A DNA stretch of 64,000 nucleotides from Ktedonobacteria bacterium brp13. GTDB taxonomy: Bacteria; Chloroflexota; Ktedonobacteria; Ktedonobacterales; Ktedonobacteraceae. The stretch covers positions 3,596,001-3,660,000 of the forward strand of contig AP024096.1 in the NCBI GenBank assembly GCA_015099395.1, written 5' to 3'. The translations under genes and the position numbers were made by a program. The notes under the pieces are model-generated. The model made no database searches. It was not told where the DNA came from and saw nothing but the letters and a program-made list of their open reading frames with translations. Below, piece by piece: positions 24,838-34,787 of this stretch (its first letter is position 1; every line of letters begins with the position of its first letter).

Positions 24838-26220
24838 CTATTGATTTTGCAACTGGCTATTGATCCTGGTTGCAGCATCGTTGAGGGCCGCTTGAGCACT
24901 CTGCTTGTTGAGCACAACCGCATCGATCGCGTTGGCGAGGTCCGTGTGGATAGTAGCATCCTGTGGACCATAGTAGTCTGCATAGCTATATGGTGCGGCA
25001 TTGAAGAGTACTTTAAAGTCGGGATGCGTGGAGAAGTAAGACGCATTGGCCAGACTCTTCAAGGTCGGTAGCGCGAAACCAGCGTTCAACTGGCTCTCTT
25101 GCACGGTTGCACCGGTCATGTACTTGATCAGCTCCCAGGCAGCCTCTGCATGCTTGGTGCTGGAGGACGCAGACCAGGCATTGGTGAAGGTTAGATCTGC
25201 CTGCTTGCCAGTCGAAGAGACCGGTAAAGGAGCGATGCCATACTGAGTGCTTGCATACGTTGACTGCAGGTATGGAATAAGCCAGCCACCTTCAATGGTC
25301 ATGGCGGCATTGCCTTTGCCGAAGGCATCACCATTCCAGGAGGCACCAACGGTGGTCGGTAGGATACCAGTGTTGTTCTTGAAGAAGCTATCGTAGTAGT
25401 TCAGAGCATTGACGCCAGCCTGATTATTGAAGGTGGACTGCGTGCCATCTTTACTCAGCACGGACCCACCATTAGCCAGCAGGAAAGCACCCCAGCGTGA
25501 GGCGTCTGCGCTCAAGGAGATGCCATAGGTGGCATTGGATTTACCGGCATTTTTGGTCAGTTTCTGGGCATCGTTCTGCAGATCGCTCCATGTCCAGTTA
25601 GCGGTAGGAGCGGCGAGGCCAGCGGCTTTAAACTGTTGTTTGTTGTAGAAAACACCCAGGCTATTCCAGTCTTTTGGCAGGCCATACACCTGTCCGCTTG
25701 TGCAGGTGAACGGGTTGATAAGTGCGGAATAATAATCGCTGGCGTTCACGCCGCTCTTGGCCATGTACGGTGAAAGATTGAGCAATTTGCCGCTGCTGAT
25801 ATATTCGCTAGACATCGAAGGCTGCATATAGAAGACGTCTGCGACGGTATTGCTTGCGACATTGGCGCGCATCTTCGTCGGATAGTCACCGGTAATAGGA
25901 GACCATTTGACTGTGATGTTGGGATGCAAAGCTTCAAAGTTCTTCAGATTTTGCTGCACCAGTGCATCCTCAGCTGGTGTCGAGGTCCAGCCTGAAACGG
26001 TCAGAGTTACTGGACCTGTCTCTGGAGCTGCGGCGGTCGTTGTTGTGTTGCTGGGACAACTAATATAATGGTTGCCGCTAGCGATACCTTGCTGGTTTAC
26101 ACCACCATTACTACTAGTAGTAGTGTTACTGCTTCCACTTCCGCTCGCTCCACCACACGCAGCCATCAGCAGCGCGAGGATAAATAAGAACGGAGTAAAG
26201 GTTGCAAACTTTTGCTTCAT
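24838..26220 (-). CDS. Sugar-binding lipoprotein of ABC transporter
   Basis: A 460-residue extracellular solute-binding protein (family 1). The signal ends in the lipobox LMAAC with lipidated C22, followed by a Ser/Gly linker and an Ala/Thr-rich segment. The binding domain shows VTLTVSGWTSTPAEDALVQQ, then MTIEGGWLIPYLQS and AWELIKYMTG, typical for this group. ATG is preceded by AGGAGG. It sits between the glycosidase gene and the two permeases. Ligand (probably malto- or isomalto-oligosaccharide) is inferred from the flanking debranching enzymes. Confidence 0.92.
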   Translation of the reverse strand: MKQKFATFTPFLFILALLMAACGGASGSGSSNTTTSSNGGVNQQGIASGNHYISCPSNTTTTAAAPETGPVTLTVSGWTSTPAEDALVQQNLKNFEALHPNITVKWSPITGDYPTKMRANVASNTVADVFYMQPSMSSEYISSGKLLNLSPYMAKSGVNASDYYSALINPFTCTSGQVYGLPKDWNSLGVFYNKQQFKAAGLAAPTANWTWSDLQNDAQKLTKNAGKSNATYGISLSADASRWGAFLLANGGSVLSKDGTQSTFNNQAGVNALNYYDSFFKNNTGILPTTVGASWNGDAFGKGNAAMTIEGGWLIPYLQSTYASTQYGIAPLPVSSTGKQADLTFTNAWSASSSTKHAEAAWELIKYMTGATVQESQLNAGFALPTLKSLANASYFSTHPDFKVLFNAAPYSYADYYGPQDATIHTDLANAIDAVVLNKQSAQAALNDAATRINSQLQNQ

Positions 26221-26323
26221 AGCGATCCTCCTGTATAGAGCTCAACAGTGAGCTATATACTGCAATTTTAGTTAATTGTTACATAATTGCCACCCGGGTT
26301 GAATGCCCGAGGTAACATTTTGT

Positions 26324-28744
26324 TTACCAGACGAGATGTAATTCATAGCGCTGCAAACCTCTCGTCGCAGGAATTTGCAGCGTGCACCTCTGTGCAGTCT
26401 CGTCGTCTTCTCCCCCGTGGTGAAATACCTCGGTGTGAAAAGAGACTTCCTCTCCGTTTAAGGTAACGCGACCGGGCATGGTTGTCCCGAGCCAGGTATA
26501 CCCTAGCGTGACTTCGTACGAGAGATCTTGTGTCTCCAGAACTATCCGCGCGTCTTGAGGAGATTTTGCGACCTCAAGATCCATGCCGGTGGTGCCAACG
26601 CGCACGCTGTGGAGCTGCGCGGTATGCCAGGAGGCAGGAAAGTGAGGGATAAAACGCACGCGATGTTGGGCGACGTTGGGTTGAAAGCCAAAGAAGGCGT
26701 GAACAACCGGCCAGATGATGCCATAGCTCGACCAGCCCTGAATAAAGCTGCCGCCGTCCGGTGAGACTTCGCTGAAAGCACCGGGCATACGCTGGGCTAA
26801 CGTTCGGGCGATGTGATGGCTATAGGCCAGCGCCTGGTCCATGCGCTGATATTGCGCCTCAGCCGCAGCCATGACACCATTGGGCAATGTCATGGTAGCT
26901 GGCTCGCGCTCAGGGTTAAGATACAATCCCCAGGGTCCGGTGAACTCGTCGGACTCCAGACGCGCAAAAGCTTGCGCGGCGTGTTCGGGCGAGGCCAGAC
27001 CGGTCTCCATGGGCATAGCAGCGATCATGTGCTTTAACAGCCAGGGCCGTGCCTGTCGTAGCGTAGCTTCGTCGTGCCCGTGCCGCTCGGTGAAACGAGC
27101 AAGCATGGCATCGGTATGCTCCAGCTCTTTGAGATCGCCAGGCCACAGGGGTCCCTCGGCGCGCAAGGCCTCGTGAGAGGCCGCAAGCTCCTGAGCGGAG
27201 GCGTAGATGTCCCCGAACAGGTTCTCGTCCGACAGCCACCAGTCCGTGTTGACGAGCTCACGTATACGCCGGGCTTTGTCACGCAATGCAGGCACGCGGC
27301 TATCGTCGCCGATAGCGCTGGCAAGCTCAGCCAGACAGAGCAACGCCTGATACGTATAGGCGGCGATATCCAGCGTTTTGAAACCTTTACCGCTCTGCAA
27401 CTCGCGCGATTCGATCATGCCTTTGCCGGTGGCGATCAGTTCATCGTCTGACCCGGTAGAGGCCAGAACGTACTGCATAAGACCACGCACACAGAAGTCA
27501 TAGATATCGTGCAGAAATTGCTGATCTCCGGTCCACAGGAATACGTGGTAGCAGGCACGCACGAATAACGGAACCTCGACAAGGTGCCCGCTATCGTGAA
27601 TATGCCCCAGCGTCAGGATTTCATGCACAACGCTACCATTGTTGTTGACGATCTGACTATGGTGCATCAGGTTGCGTAGTGAGCTCAGAGCCAGCTCGAA
27701 TTGTCCACTGGCAACCAGTGCAAGGGCAGTGAAGGTCGTATCCTTCCCGAACCACCAGGGGAAGTCCGGCAGTCCGGCACTGATGCCCTGTCCAATAGAA
27801 GGAATGACACGCTCAAGCATTTGCAAATTGACCTTGGCCCAGCCAAAGGCGGTCTCAAGCAGTTTGTCATCGCCATGTAGCGAGCTACGCTCGATGATGT
27901 GCTGATAACGCTGGCGTTGCTGCTGCGCCAGCTCCTCAAAGGAGTCCTTGAGCTGCATGAAAGTCGTGCTGGCATCGCTACTGGACTGGGTCGAGCCAGC
28001 AATGATATAGTGCATCTCCTCGCTACCAGTTACCGGCAGGTGCAGGGTATAGCGCAAATGACCGGAGGCACCCTCGCCCGGCGTCTGCTTCGTGACCGAG
28101 AGGTCAGTGCCGATCGTGACTGCGGCAGGACGTTTGCCGGCACCAAAGAGGACATAGGCAGGATTGACCGTGTTGTAGGCTGCGATACAGGCCTGCTCAT
28201 CCAGGTAGACCGCCTCGTCCTGCCCATCGCGCCAGGTCAGGCGATTCTCACCCAGCCAGGCGACACGCAGATCGGTATGCGCCAGGAAATGTAGTTGCAG
28301 GTCCAGCGCCGACGAACCACGGTTCACCAGGCGCAGCCGCACCAGTATCCCCTCATGATCATCGACGCCATATTCCTGCCGCACCACATTCAATCCAGGG
28401 AGTTGATACGTCATCTCAACCTCGCCGGGCGTCATGCGCCAGCGACTGGCGTTGGTCAACCAGTGAATCTTGCTGGCCGGGCCGATGAGAGTATTCGGAC
28501 CATAGGAGATGCCAAACCAGAAGCCATCTAGCAGTTTGATCGGATGATCCCAGACACCAGACATCTCGTGCGGCTGACGCCAACCAATCGCTGAAAACTC
28601 ACCATGCTGGGTTGCCACACTGTAAACACGGTTTCCCGCAGTCACATACGGATTCTCCAGGTCATGATCGTGTTCAATAGACCAGGGCCATCGTTGAATA
28701 GTAACGCCAGCAAAAAGCTGCTGTTGTCGGGCTGAATGGACCAC
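26324..28744 (-). CDS. Glycogen-debranching-type glycoside hydrolase
   Basis: An 806-residue protein starting at GTG (AGGGAG 10 bases upstream). Residues 1-270 form a beta-sandwich like the N-terminal domain of debranching enzymes (WRQPHEMSGVWDHPIKLLDG, then GFWFGISYGPNT). The catalytic (alpha/alpha)6 barrel follows: AGLPDFPWWFGKDTTFTALAL, MIESRELQSGKGFKTLD, then WLSDENLFGDIYASAQEL and GWSSYGIIWPVVHAFFGF. A C-terminal beta domain ends the protein. No signal peptide. It lies directly between the regulator and the sugar-binding protein, so it likely acts on the imported oligosaccharide. The precise linkage cleaved is not certain. Confidence 0.82.
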   Translation of the reverse strand: MVHSARQQQLFAGVTIQRWPWSIEHDHDLENPYVTAGNRVYSVATQHGEFSAIGWRQPHEMSGVWDHPIKLLDGFWFGISYGPNTLIGPASKIHWLTNASRWRMTPGEVEMTYQLPGLNVVRQEYGVDDHEGILVRLRLVNRGSSALDLQLHFLAHTDLRVAWLGENRLTWRDGQDEAVYLDEQACIAAYNTVNPAYVLFGAGKRPAAVTIGTDLSVTKQTPGEGASGHLRYTLHLPVTGSEEMHYIIAGSTQSSSDASTTFMQLKDSFEELAQQQRQRYQHIIERSSLHGDDKLLETAFGWAKVNLQMLERVIPSIGQGISAGLPDFPWWFGKDTTFTALALVASGQFELALSSLRNLMHHSQIVNNNGSVVHEILTLGHIHDSGHLVEVPLFVRACYHVFLWTGDQQFLHDIYDFCVRGLMQYVLASTGSDDELIATGKGMIESRELQSGKGFKTLDIAAYTYQALLCLAELASAIGDDSRVPALRDKARRIRELVNTDWWLSDENLFGDIYASAQELAASHEALRAEGPLWPGDLKELEHTDAMLARFTERHGHDEATLRQARPWLLKHMIAAMPMETGLASPEHAAQAFARLESDEFTGPWGLYLNPEREPATMTLPNGVMAAAEAQYQRMDQALAYSHHIARTLAQRMPGAFSEVSPDGGSFIQGWSSYGIIWPVVHAFFGFQPNVAQHRVRFIPHFPASWHTAQLHSVRVGTTGMDLEVAKSPQDARIVLETQDLSYEVTLGYTWLGTTMPGRVTLNGEEVSFHTEVFHHGGEDDETAQRCTLQIPATRGLQRYELHLVW

Positions 28745-28991
28745 CGTGTCAATACTCCCTCGTTAAAAATAGCAATGATCGCGCTATGACCAGATAACCT
28801 TATCTGACCCTCGGCTTTATCATAGACACCACAAACTGTGTCCTCGCAACGTGATCATGGAGGAAGCATACACCGTAAGGGTTACAAAAAAGTTACAAGC
28901 AAGTTGCAAAAACGACGGCAGGGGAAGAAGCGAAGCAGAGAGCGCCGGTAACGTTGCGCGAAATATATACGAGAATGAGATAATTAAGCGA
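28745..28991. other. Promoter region of glycosidase-transporter operon
   Basis: About 250 bases between the regulator gene and the glycosidase on the same strand. No gene is visible. No clear palindromic operator was found, in line with BTAD regulators often using direct repeats. Confidence 0.35.
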
Positions 28992-31076
28992 TTATACTGT
29001 AATACCGATATCCAACGTACCTTGAACCGCCCGTTGTAACAGAGAACGCTCGATAGCAGTCATTGAGGCCAGGACACTCACGCGAGCAGTGCGATGCGCA
29101 AATGTATATAACGTATAGATAGAAGTTGCGGGAGTTGGAACCGCAACGATCAAGCGCTGTTCGATCAGCTCAGCACTGGCTGCCAGTGTCGTCGCGAGCG
29201 TATAACCGAGCAGTGACCCGGACAGTGCCAGATCGAACGCTTCCTGGCTACAGGCAGCCAGTATCAGCAGATGCCGGGCATGGCGGCTCAAGCGGTCCAG
29301 TTGTGCGCTAACCTGCGACGCAATGTGCTCTGGCACAAATGTCTCCGGTCGATTCCAACCAGCTTCGAGCCAGGCCAATGCGTATAAAGGATTTCCTTCA
29401 CTCTGCCGGTAACACCAGTCGTTCAGCGAGAGGCCAGTTGCGGTATACTGCGGTACACTGTCTTGAGCATCTAAAGCACTGGAAGCACTGGGAGTGCCGG
29501 GAGTGCCAAAAAGCGCGACCAGTTCACTTATATCCGCACTGGAGAGTGGAGCAAGCGCTAACTCGGACAACACACCCAGGCGCATAGCGTTGTTGCGCAG
29601 AGCAGCCAGTCGCTGCTCCCCACCACCCGGACTATACGTACTCAGCAAAAAGACTTCCCGACGGCGTACATGACGGGCCAGATAGCCCAGCAACCCCAGC
29701 GTGTTCACATCGCACCAATGCACATCATCCAGCAACAAAAGCAACGGACGCTGAGAGGTTGCCAGTCCGTTCAGCAACGCCACCAGCGCATCAGCCAGCA
29801 GCGTTGCCTCGCTGCGACTCGCCCCGGTGCGTTCAACGCTATCATACGTGCTCGTATCGACAACGCTACCAGCACCACCTATACTAAAAAGGTCCGGCAC
29901 AAGCAATTCTAATTGTGCGCGCCATGCCGGGTACAGTTCCAGATGGGCAATATCCTCCCGGTCCAGACCCGAGCGTAGAGCCTCGACCAATGGATGATAC
30001 CCATTCTTGCCCTCCGCCTCCTGGCATGTACCACGCAAAACGAGCCAATCGGCGCAGTAGCACCTCAGCATCTCCTGCAGCAGACGCGTCTTACCCATAC
30101 CCATCTCACCCTGTACCAGCAGCAACGAATGCTCGTTCTCATGACCGATCAGATGCTCCCGCAGCCAATCCAATTCCCGCGCCCGACCCACATATGGTAA
30201 AGCCACATCCACCAGCGGCACCTCCACCGTAGTTTTTAGAGGCATATGAGGCATATGAGGCATAGCTGGCACTATAGGTGTCGGGGCAGCGTGAACAGGG
30301 GCAATGCGTGCTGGGGGTATAGAGGAAGTGACGGCATGTGCATCTGTGCTGCGTGCAATCTGCTGATACAGAGCCTGCGTCGTCGCCATTGGCTGCACCG
30401 AAAACTCCTCAGCCAGCATCTTACCCAACCGCTCATACTGCCGTAGCGCCTGCGTACGATCGCCCACCAGCCAGTGGAGGCGCATCAGGCGAGCATGAGC
30501 ATCTTCGGACAGCGGATCGGCCGCCAGCAACATATGCATACAAGTAATGGCCTCATCCAGTTGATGATTGGCCTCATACACATCCGCCATTTGCTGCAAG
30601 GCCATCATATAGAGGTTGTGAAAGTGGTCGCGCGTACTCTGCACCCAGGCATCGAAATCGGGAGCACCCTTCAGAAAGAAACCATCCAGAAAATCGCTAC
30701 GGTAGAGCTTGATCGCCTGATTCGAGTTGCGCTGCAAGCTCGCCGTATCCTTCTCGAAGATCTCCGTATCCAGCCAGATCGGCGCGAGCGGATTGAACGT
30801 CAGTCGATCCTCGTCGCTCTTGATCCAATCGATGGAGGGATCAATGCTGCGTAATTGTGAACGCACCTCCGCCAGCATTGTTTTAAAGGCCCGGCGTGCA
30901 CTCTCCTCGTCCATATCACCACAAAGTAACGTCATCAAACGTTCGCGAGGTTGTGAAGTATGGGTTGAAACCATATAGTAGAGCAAGGCGCGAGAGCGGC
31001 GGCGGGGAATCCTGATTGGCTGGTCGTTGTAAGAGATTTCCGGTGGTCCCAGAAGGCGAAAAATAACCTGTTGCAT
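28992..31076 (-). CDS. SARP-like BTAD activator with AAA ATPase domain
   Basis: A 694-residue regulator. The start at 31076 follows AGGACGAG; the upstream open extension looks non-coding. Residues 1-95 are a winged helix (FRLLGPPEISYNDQPIRIPR then RRRSRALLYYMVST). Residues ~100-240 are the BTAD (bacterial transcriptional activation domain) with TPR-like helices. A Pro-rich linker contains three PHM repeats. From ~290 an AAA/STAND ATPase follows: YVGRARELDWL, Walker A GEMGMGKTRL, and LLLLLDDVHWCD as Walker B. It lacks a C-terminal LuxR helix-turn-helix. It heads the glycosidase/transporter cluster and is the obvious local activator; the signal is unknown. Confidence 0.88.
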   Translation of the reverse strand: MQQVIFRLLGPPEISYNDQPIRIPRRRSRALLYYMVSTHTSQPRERLMTLLCGDMDEESARRAFKTMLAEVRSQLRSIDPSIDWIKSDEDRLTFNPLAPIWLDTEIFEKDTASLQRNSNQAIKLYRSDFLDGFFLKGAPDFDAWVQSTRDHFHNLYMMALQQMADVYEANHQLDEAITCMHMLLAADPLSEDAHARLMRLHWLVGDRTQALRQYERLGKMLAEEFSVQPMATTQALYQQIARSTDAHAVTSSIPPARIAPVHAAPTPIVPAMPHMPHMPLKTTVEVPLVDVALPYVGRARELDWLREHLIGHENEHSLLLVQGEMGMGKTRLLQEMLRCYCADWLVLRGTCQEAEGKNGYHPLVEALRSGLDREDIAHLELYPAWRAQLELLVPDLFSIGGAGSVVDTSTYDSVERTGASRSEATLLADALVALLNGLATSQRPLLLLLDDVHWCDVNTLGLLGYLARHVRRREVFLLSTYSPGGGEQRLAALRNNAMRLGVLSELALAPLSSADISELVALFGTPGTPSASSALDAQDSVPQYTATGLSLNDWCYRQSEGNPLYALAWLEAGWNRPETFVPEHIASQVSAQLDRLSRHARHLLILAACSQEAFDLALSGSLLGYTLATTLAASAELIEQRLIVAVPTPATSIYTLYTFAHRTARVSVLASMTAIERSLLQRAVQGTLDIGITV

Positions 31077-31602
31077 ACTCGTCCTGACGGTACATGATAA
31101 TACATGAGCATGAGCCATCAAAACGCCGCAAGCGCGCTCCACACCCTCCATCGCCACCACGCTACATCCCCATATCCTCACACGATTTGACACCACATCC
31201 CAGTATTTCGGTCACTGGAGTATACCTCTTCCATAGACAAAACGACAAAGCGCATAGCCCGATCACCCTACCCAAAAATTTCTACATTAAATAATGATAC
31301 ATACTCCTAATGTTCTATCTACTCAACAAAATACGCAGCAGTATGCTATGTACTGCTGCGTATCATCCCATGGAGAAGACGTTCATAAGGCTTCCCACGC
31401 CACCGCCCGGCATTTCAATCCAGTGCTGCTCCTTGCTGAAAGGTGCAAAAACAGTATTGCCTATGCTCTACCTGTCCTCTAGAAGCGGTATGAAGCATGC
31501 TACAATGTCGGGCGCTATCAGGTTGTCTTGTACATAATCTGGATGCAGGTTGCTACAAGAACTACCACCTGATCATGCTGCGTAGAAAGCGGTACCGTTG
31601 TA
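31077..31602. other. Intergenic region with one hairpin
   Basis: About 525 bases without a supported gene. ATACGCAGCAGTA (31331-31343) and TACTGCTGCGTAT (31351-31363) form a perfect 13-bp stem, followed on the minus strand by TTTTGTTGAG, so it may end minus-strand transcripts coming from 31.6-34.7 kb. The stretch 31370-31600 shows nothing recognisable. Confidence 0.5.
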
Positions 31603-31839
31603 CTAATGGGTTACGGCCAAGCCGATGCGCTCTCTCAAGAGTTCCTTTGCTCGTGCAGCCCGTTTACATTCGTCGAGTTGTGCTTCGTGGAAAAATTGAG
31701 CTAACTGGTGATCACCAGCTTTCTCCGCTTCCTTACGGAAGCTCTCATATTTCCAGGCGCCTTCGAGCATGTGGTAGAGCGCACCAATCAGATCATAGTG
31801 TTCGTTACAAGTAGATGTAATCTCCTCTGATTTCATCAT
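31603..31839 (-). CDS. Small helical protein, unknown
   Basis: A 78-residue, highly charged, alpha-helical protein: TCNEHYDLIGALYHMLEGAW, then EAEKAGDHQLAQFFHEAQLD and ECKRAARAKELLRERIG. The ATG pair follows AGAAAGAGAAGAG. Spacing of His, Glu and Asp recalls ferritin-like four-helix proteins but it is too short for a full one. No family can be named. Confidence 0.6.
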   Translation of the reverse strand: MMKSEEITSTCNEHYDLIGALYHMLEGAWKYESFRKEAEKAGDHQLAQFFHEAQLDECKRAARAKELLRERIGLAVTH

Positions 31840-32033
31840 CTCTTCTCTTTCTGGATATCGCAGGGCCTGTTTTCTTATTCTGCAAGGCCCTGCCTATTGA
31901 TGAACAGATCTCGCTACTAGCAACATAGCTTGCATACCTCTCGTTGCTATCTCCGAAGCCAAAAACATCTCTCAAAACCATCACAAAGAGATGGAAGAGA
32001 TTTCTGAATGGTAAAAAGGCAATGCCTGATCCC

Positions 32034-32714
32034 TCAGCCAGATTGATTGCTAGAAATCTGAAGTTTCTCGTGCTTAGAACGAGTAAGCAGAGCGTGTACT
32101 TCGTTGTCCGAAATTTGCGCGAAGTTCTCATACCACCAGCCCACACCATACAAAGATGCCGGCATGCGAGCGCAGATCATTTCATCAACTTCAGGGCGAA
32201 GCTCAGCACATGTTTGAGGTGCAGCCACGGGCACAGCAACGATAATACGTGCAGGATGTTCCTGGCGGAGCGCGCGCACTGCGGCACGCATCGTTGCCCC
32301 GGTCGCTAAACCATCATCAACGAGAATTACAGTGCGATTCTGCATATGCGGTGGAGGCTGACCATCACGATAGAGACGCTCACGTCGTTCAAGCTCCTTT
32401 TGCTCTTTTGCCACAACGCTTTCGATAATGTAGTCAGGAATGTGCAGCATGCGCACTACATCTGCATTGAAGACACGTATCCCTCCCATTGCCAGCGCGC
32501 CCATCGCCAGCTCCTCTTGACCGGGAACGCCCAGTTTACGCACGAGGAAGAGGTCGAGTGGGACATGGAGCGCTTTTGCTACCTCATATGCGACGGGCAC
32601 TCCACCACGAGGCAGCGCCAGCACCAGGACATCTGGACGCTGAGCATAGGCAACAAGCATCGTAGCTAACAACCGACCAGCCTCGGCTCGATCGCGATAA
32701 CGCATTTCGTCCAT
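32034..32714 (-). CDS. Phosphoribosyltransferase-fold protein
   Basis: A 226-residue type I PRTase. The PRPP loop TVILVDDGLATGAT is at 128-141, and VLALPRGGVPVAYEVA (30-45) holds the other nucleotide-contacting turn. Such proteins are commonly encoded with, or fused to, a dienelactone-hydrolase-like protein, exactly as here: the hydrolase gene ends 53 bases upstream. The base substrate is unknown; a role in nucleoside or phosphate-stress metabolism is only inferred. Confidence 0.88.
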   Translation of the reverse strand: MDEMRYRDRAEAGRLLATMLVAYAQRPDVLVLALPRGGVPVAYEVAKALHVPLDLFLVRKLGVPGQEELAMGALAMGGIRVFNADVVRMLHIPDYIIESVVAKEQKELERRERLYRDGQPPPHMQNRTVILVDDGLATGATMRAAVRALRQEHPARIIVAVPVAAPQTCAELRPEVDEMICARMPASLYGVGWWYENFAQISDNEVHALLTRSKHEKLQISSNQSG

Positions 32715-32767
32715 CGTTCACCCCTCCAAACAAAGAATCCGCTAGCTACCGTTTAGCAGTAACAGCA

Positions 32768-33436
32768 TCAGGTAACGAGATAGCCCGCAAACCATCGGCT
32801 AGCCAGTTCTGCGACCTGCTCCAGGGTACCGGGTTCTTCGAAAAGATGGGTAGCTCCTTCAACGATCGCTATCTCGTTTTCGCACGTGAGAAATGAAGCA
32901 GCCTCCCGGTTCAACAGAATAACCTGCCTATCTTTGGAGCCAACGATGAGGAGTGTAGGAGCCAGGACGTGGCGCAGAAAGGAACCGGCCAGATCTGGTC
33001 GACCACCACGCGAGACGACAGCGCCAACGGCATGAGGATGCTCTGCAGCCGCAACGAGTGCGGCTGCCGCCCCTGTACTTGCACCAAAGTAGCCAATATT
33101 GAGATGGCTGGTGGCAGGATTCTGGGAGAGCCAGTCTGTAGCATGTACGACCCGCTTGCTCAATAATGTGATGTCAAAGCGTAAGTGGCCGGTATAGCGA
33201 TCCTCTTCCTCTTCCTCTAATGTAAGCAAGTCGATCAACAGGGTCGCAAAGCCAGCGTCATGCAACATGCGTGCAACGAACTGGTTACGTGGGCTGTGCC
33301 GGCTGCTTCCACTACCATGAACGAAGAGCACTATACCGTAAGCCTGCTCAGGAATGTTTAAATTCCCTTCAAGAGTGATGCCGCTCCCTAACGGTACTTG
33401 ATATGTCTGTATATTCCATCCAGGTTTTGTATTCAT
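32768..33436 (-). CDS. Dienelactone-hydrolase-family protein
   Basis: A 222-residue alpha/beta hydrolase. Oxyanion region IVLFVHGSGSSRHSPRN (35-51), nucleophile elbow GASTGAAA (S120), acid in LLIVGSKDRQV, and His in EGATHLFEEPG are all seen. It is the small class often fused to phosphoribosyltransferases; here the two are separate adjacent genes read in one direction. No signal peptide. Substrate unknown. Confidence 0.87.
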   Translation of the reverse strand: MNTKPGWNIQTYQVPLGSGITLEGNLNIPEQAYGIVLFVHGSGSSRHSPRNQFVARMLHDAGFATLLIDLLTLEEEEEDRYTGHLRFDITLLSKRVVHATDWLSQNPATSHLNIGYFGASTGAAAALVAAAEHPHAVGAVVSRGGRPDLAGSFLRHVLAPTLLIVGSKDRQVILLNREAASFLTCENEIAIVEGATHLFEEPGTLEQVAELASRWFAGYLVT

Positions 33437-33555
33437 AGGACCCGCCGGAATCGATGCTGCTCTGTGTAATCAACGACATAATTTTCGGTGATTCAGTTCC
33501 TCTCTCTACTAAGACTACGCCGTTTTTCAGAGAAAAGTTTCTCCATTTCTTCCGC

Positions 33556-34728
33556 TCAGGCTACCCAGTAGTGATGGCTAAAAAGGAGACAATTAAAGAT
33601 GAAGAGGGTGATTGTAAACGCCAGATAGAGCGCTACGACCCTTTGCTGTTTCCAACTCGCACTGATAATAATGATGGGGAAAACGATGAGCATATAGCGT
33701 GGGAGCGCCGCTAAAGCATCGGCAGTACCAAGAGGATAACACAGCGGGAAGATAATCAGTACCAACGCAAAGAGGGTATAGTACAGCGGCAGACGTTTCC
33801 AACCACTTACAAGAATGAGCAAGGTCACAAGAAAACTACCAAGATTGAGCGCATTTTGCAGTTGTAGTCCTCCAGGAATGAAAAGGCCCCGCACAGCAGC
33901 ATGCAGCCCAACCCAGGGAAGTCGAAAAGCGCGATGCCAATCTCTTGCCTCAGCCACGCTGAAGAGCATGGGATTACCTTTCGTATACCAGAGATAACAC
34001 ATGTAGAGCACAACACCGGTAGGAACAAGTACAATAGGAAGCAGGGCAATAATCTTTTCACGCCAACGTGCCATAGTGAATTTGCCTGCCAGGATATAGT
34101 GCTGCGCAAAAACAAGTATGAATGGTACTGTCAGGAGAAAGCCTTGTGAGCGCGTTAATGAGGCGAGTAAACCACAGAGACCCGCGAGCCACCAGTTTAT
34201 CGCAACACCATATTGCAATCCTCTTTGTAAGAAGAGGAAGGTTGTCAGACACAGCAACAAGAAGAGGGATTCCGTATAGCCAATGAAGAAAAATAAAGCA
34301 TAGGGGGCAAAGGCGAGATAGAGCAATGCCTTTTGCGCAACGCCCTGCTCAAAAAGATTGGCGGTAAGCAGGTAAAGCACCACCAGCGCCAGATAGAAAA
34401 AGAGATTGGCAAGAACCATACCGATAAGATAAAAGTTGACATCCGAGCCTCCTGCTAAAAAACCCAGGCTGTGCAGAAGGAGAGGCCAGAGCGGAAAAAA
34501 CACAGTCGCACGCTCAGCATCATACCCATGCATCGCAATATATATATACGAGAAGACATCGAAGTGCATCCAGGCACGTATACAATTGCTCGGATTTGCC
34601 AGACATGAAGAGTTACTCCCACTCATTGGCAGCAGAGATACGCCTAGAAAGGTTATCACAAGGATAACCAGACGACTGATGAAGAAAATCCAACCGGCTT
34701 CCTTGAACGCAACCTTGACCATTGACAT
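33556..34728 (-). CDS. PIG-V-like mannosyltransferase, membrane
   Basis: A 390-residue integral membrane protein with nine or ten helices. The first loop after helix 1 contains WMHFDVFSYIYIAMHGYD, where the acidic residue of the W-x-x-x-D/E motif is the likely catalytic site of GT-C glycosyltransferases; VFFPLWPLLLHSLGF and FFIGYTESLFLLLCL are typical of the bacterial PIG-V-related family. Such enzymes use polyprenyl-phosphate sugars on the outer side of the membrane. Acceptor unknown. The repeat element starts 60 bases upstream of it. Confidence 0.8.
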   Translation of the reverse strand: MSMVKVAFKEAGWIFFISRLVILVITFLGVSLLPMSGSNSSCLANPSNCIRAWMHFDVFSYIYIAMHGYDAERATVFFPLWPLLLHSLGFLAGGSDVNFYLIGMVLANLFFYLALVVLYLLTANLFEQGVAQKALLYLAFAPYALFFFIGYTESLFLLLCLTTFLFLQRGLQYGVAINWWLAGLCGLLASLTRSQGFLLTVPFILVFAQHYILAGKFTMARWREKIIALLPIVLVPTGVVLYMCYLWYTKGNPMLFSVAEARDWHRAFRLPWVGLHAAVRGLFIPGGLQLQNALNLGSFLVTLLILVSGWKRLPLYYTLFALVLIIFPLCYPLGTADALAALPRYMLIVFPIIIISASWKQQRVVALYLAFTITLFIFNCLLFSHHYWVA

Positions 34729-34787
34729 AGTTTTTATCTTTCTTTTGGTATCCAGTTACATTATTAATCCTCTATGTATTTAATCGG

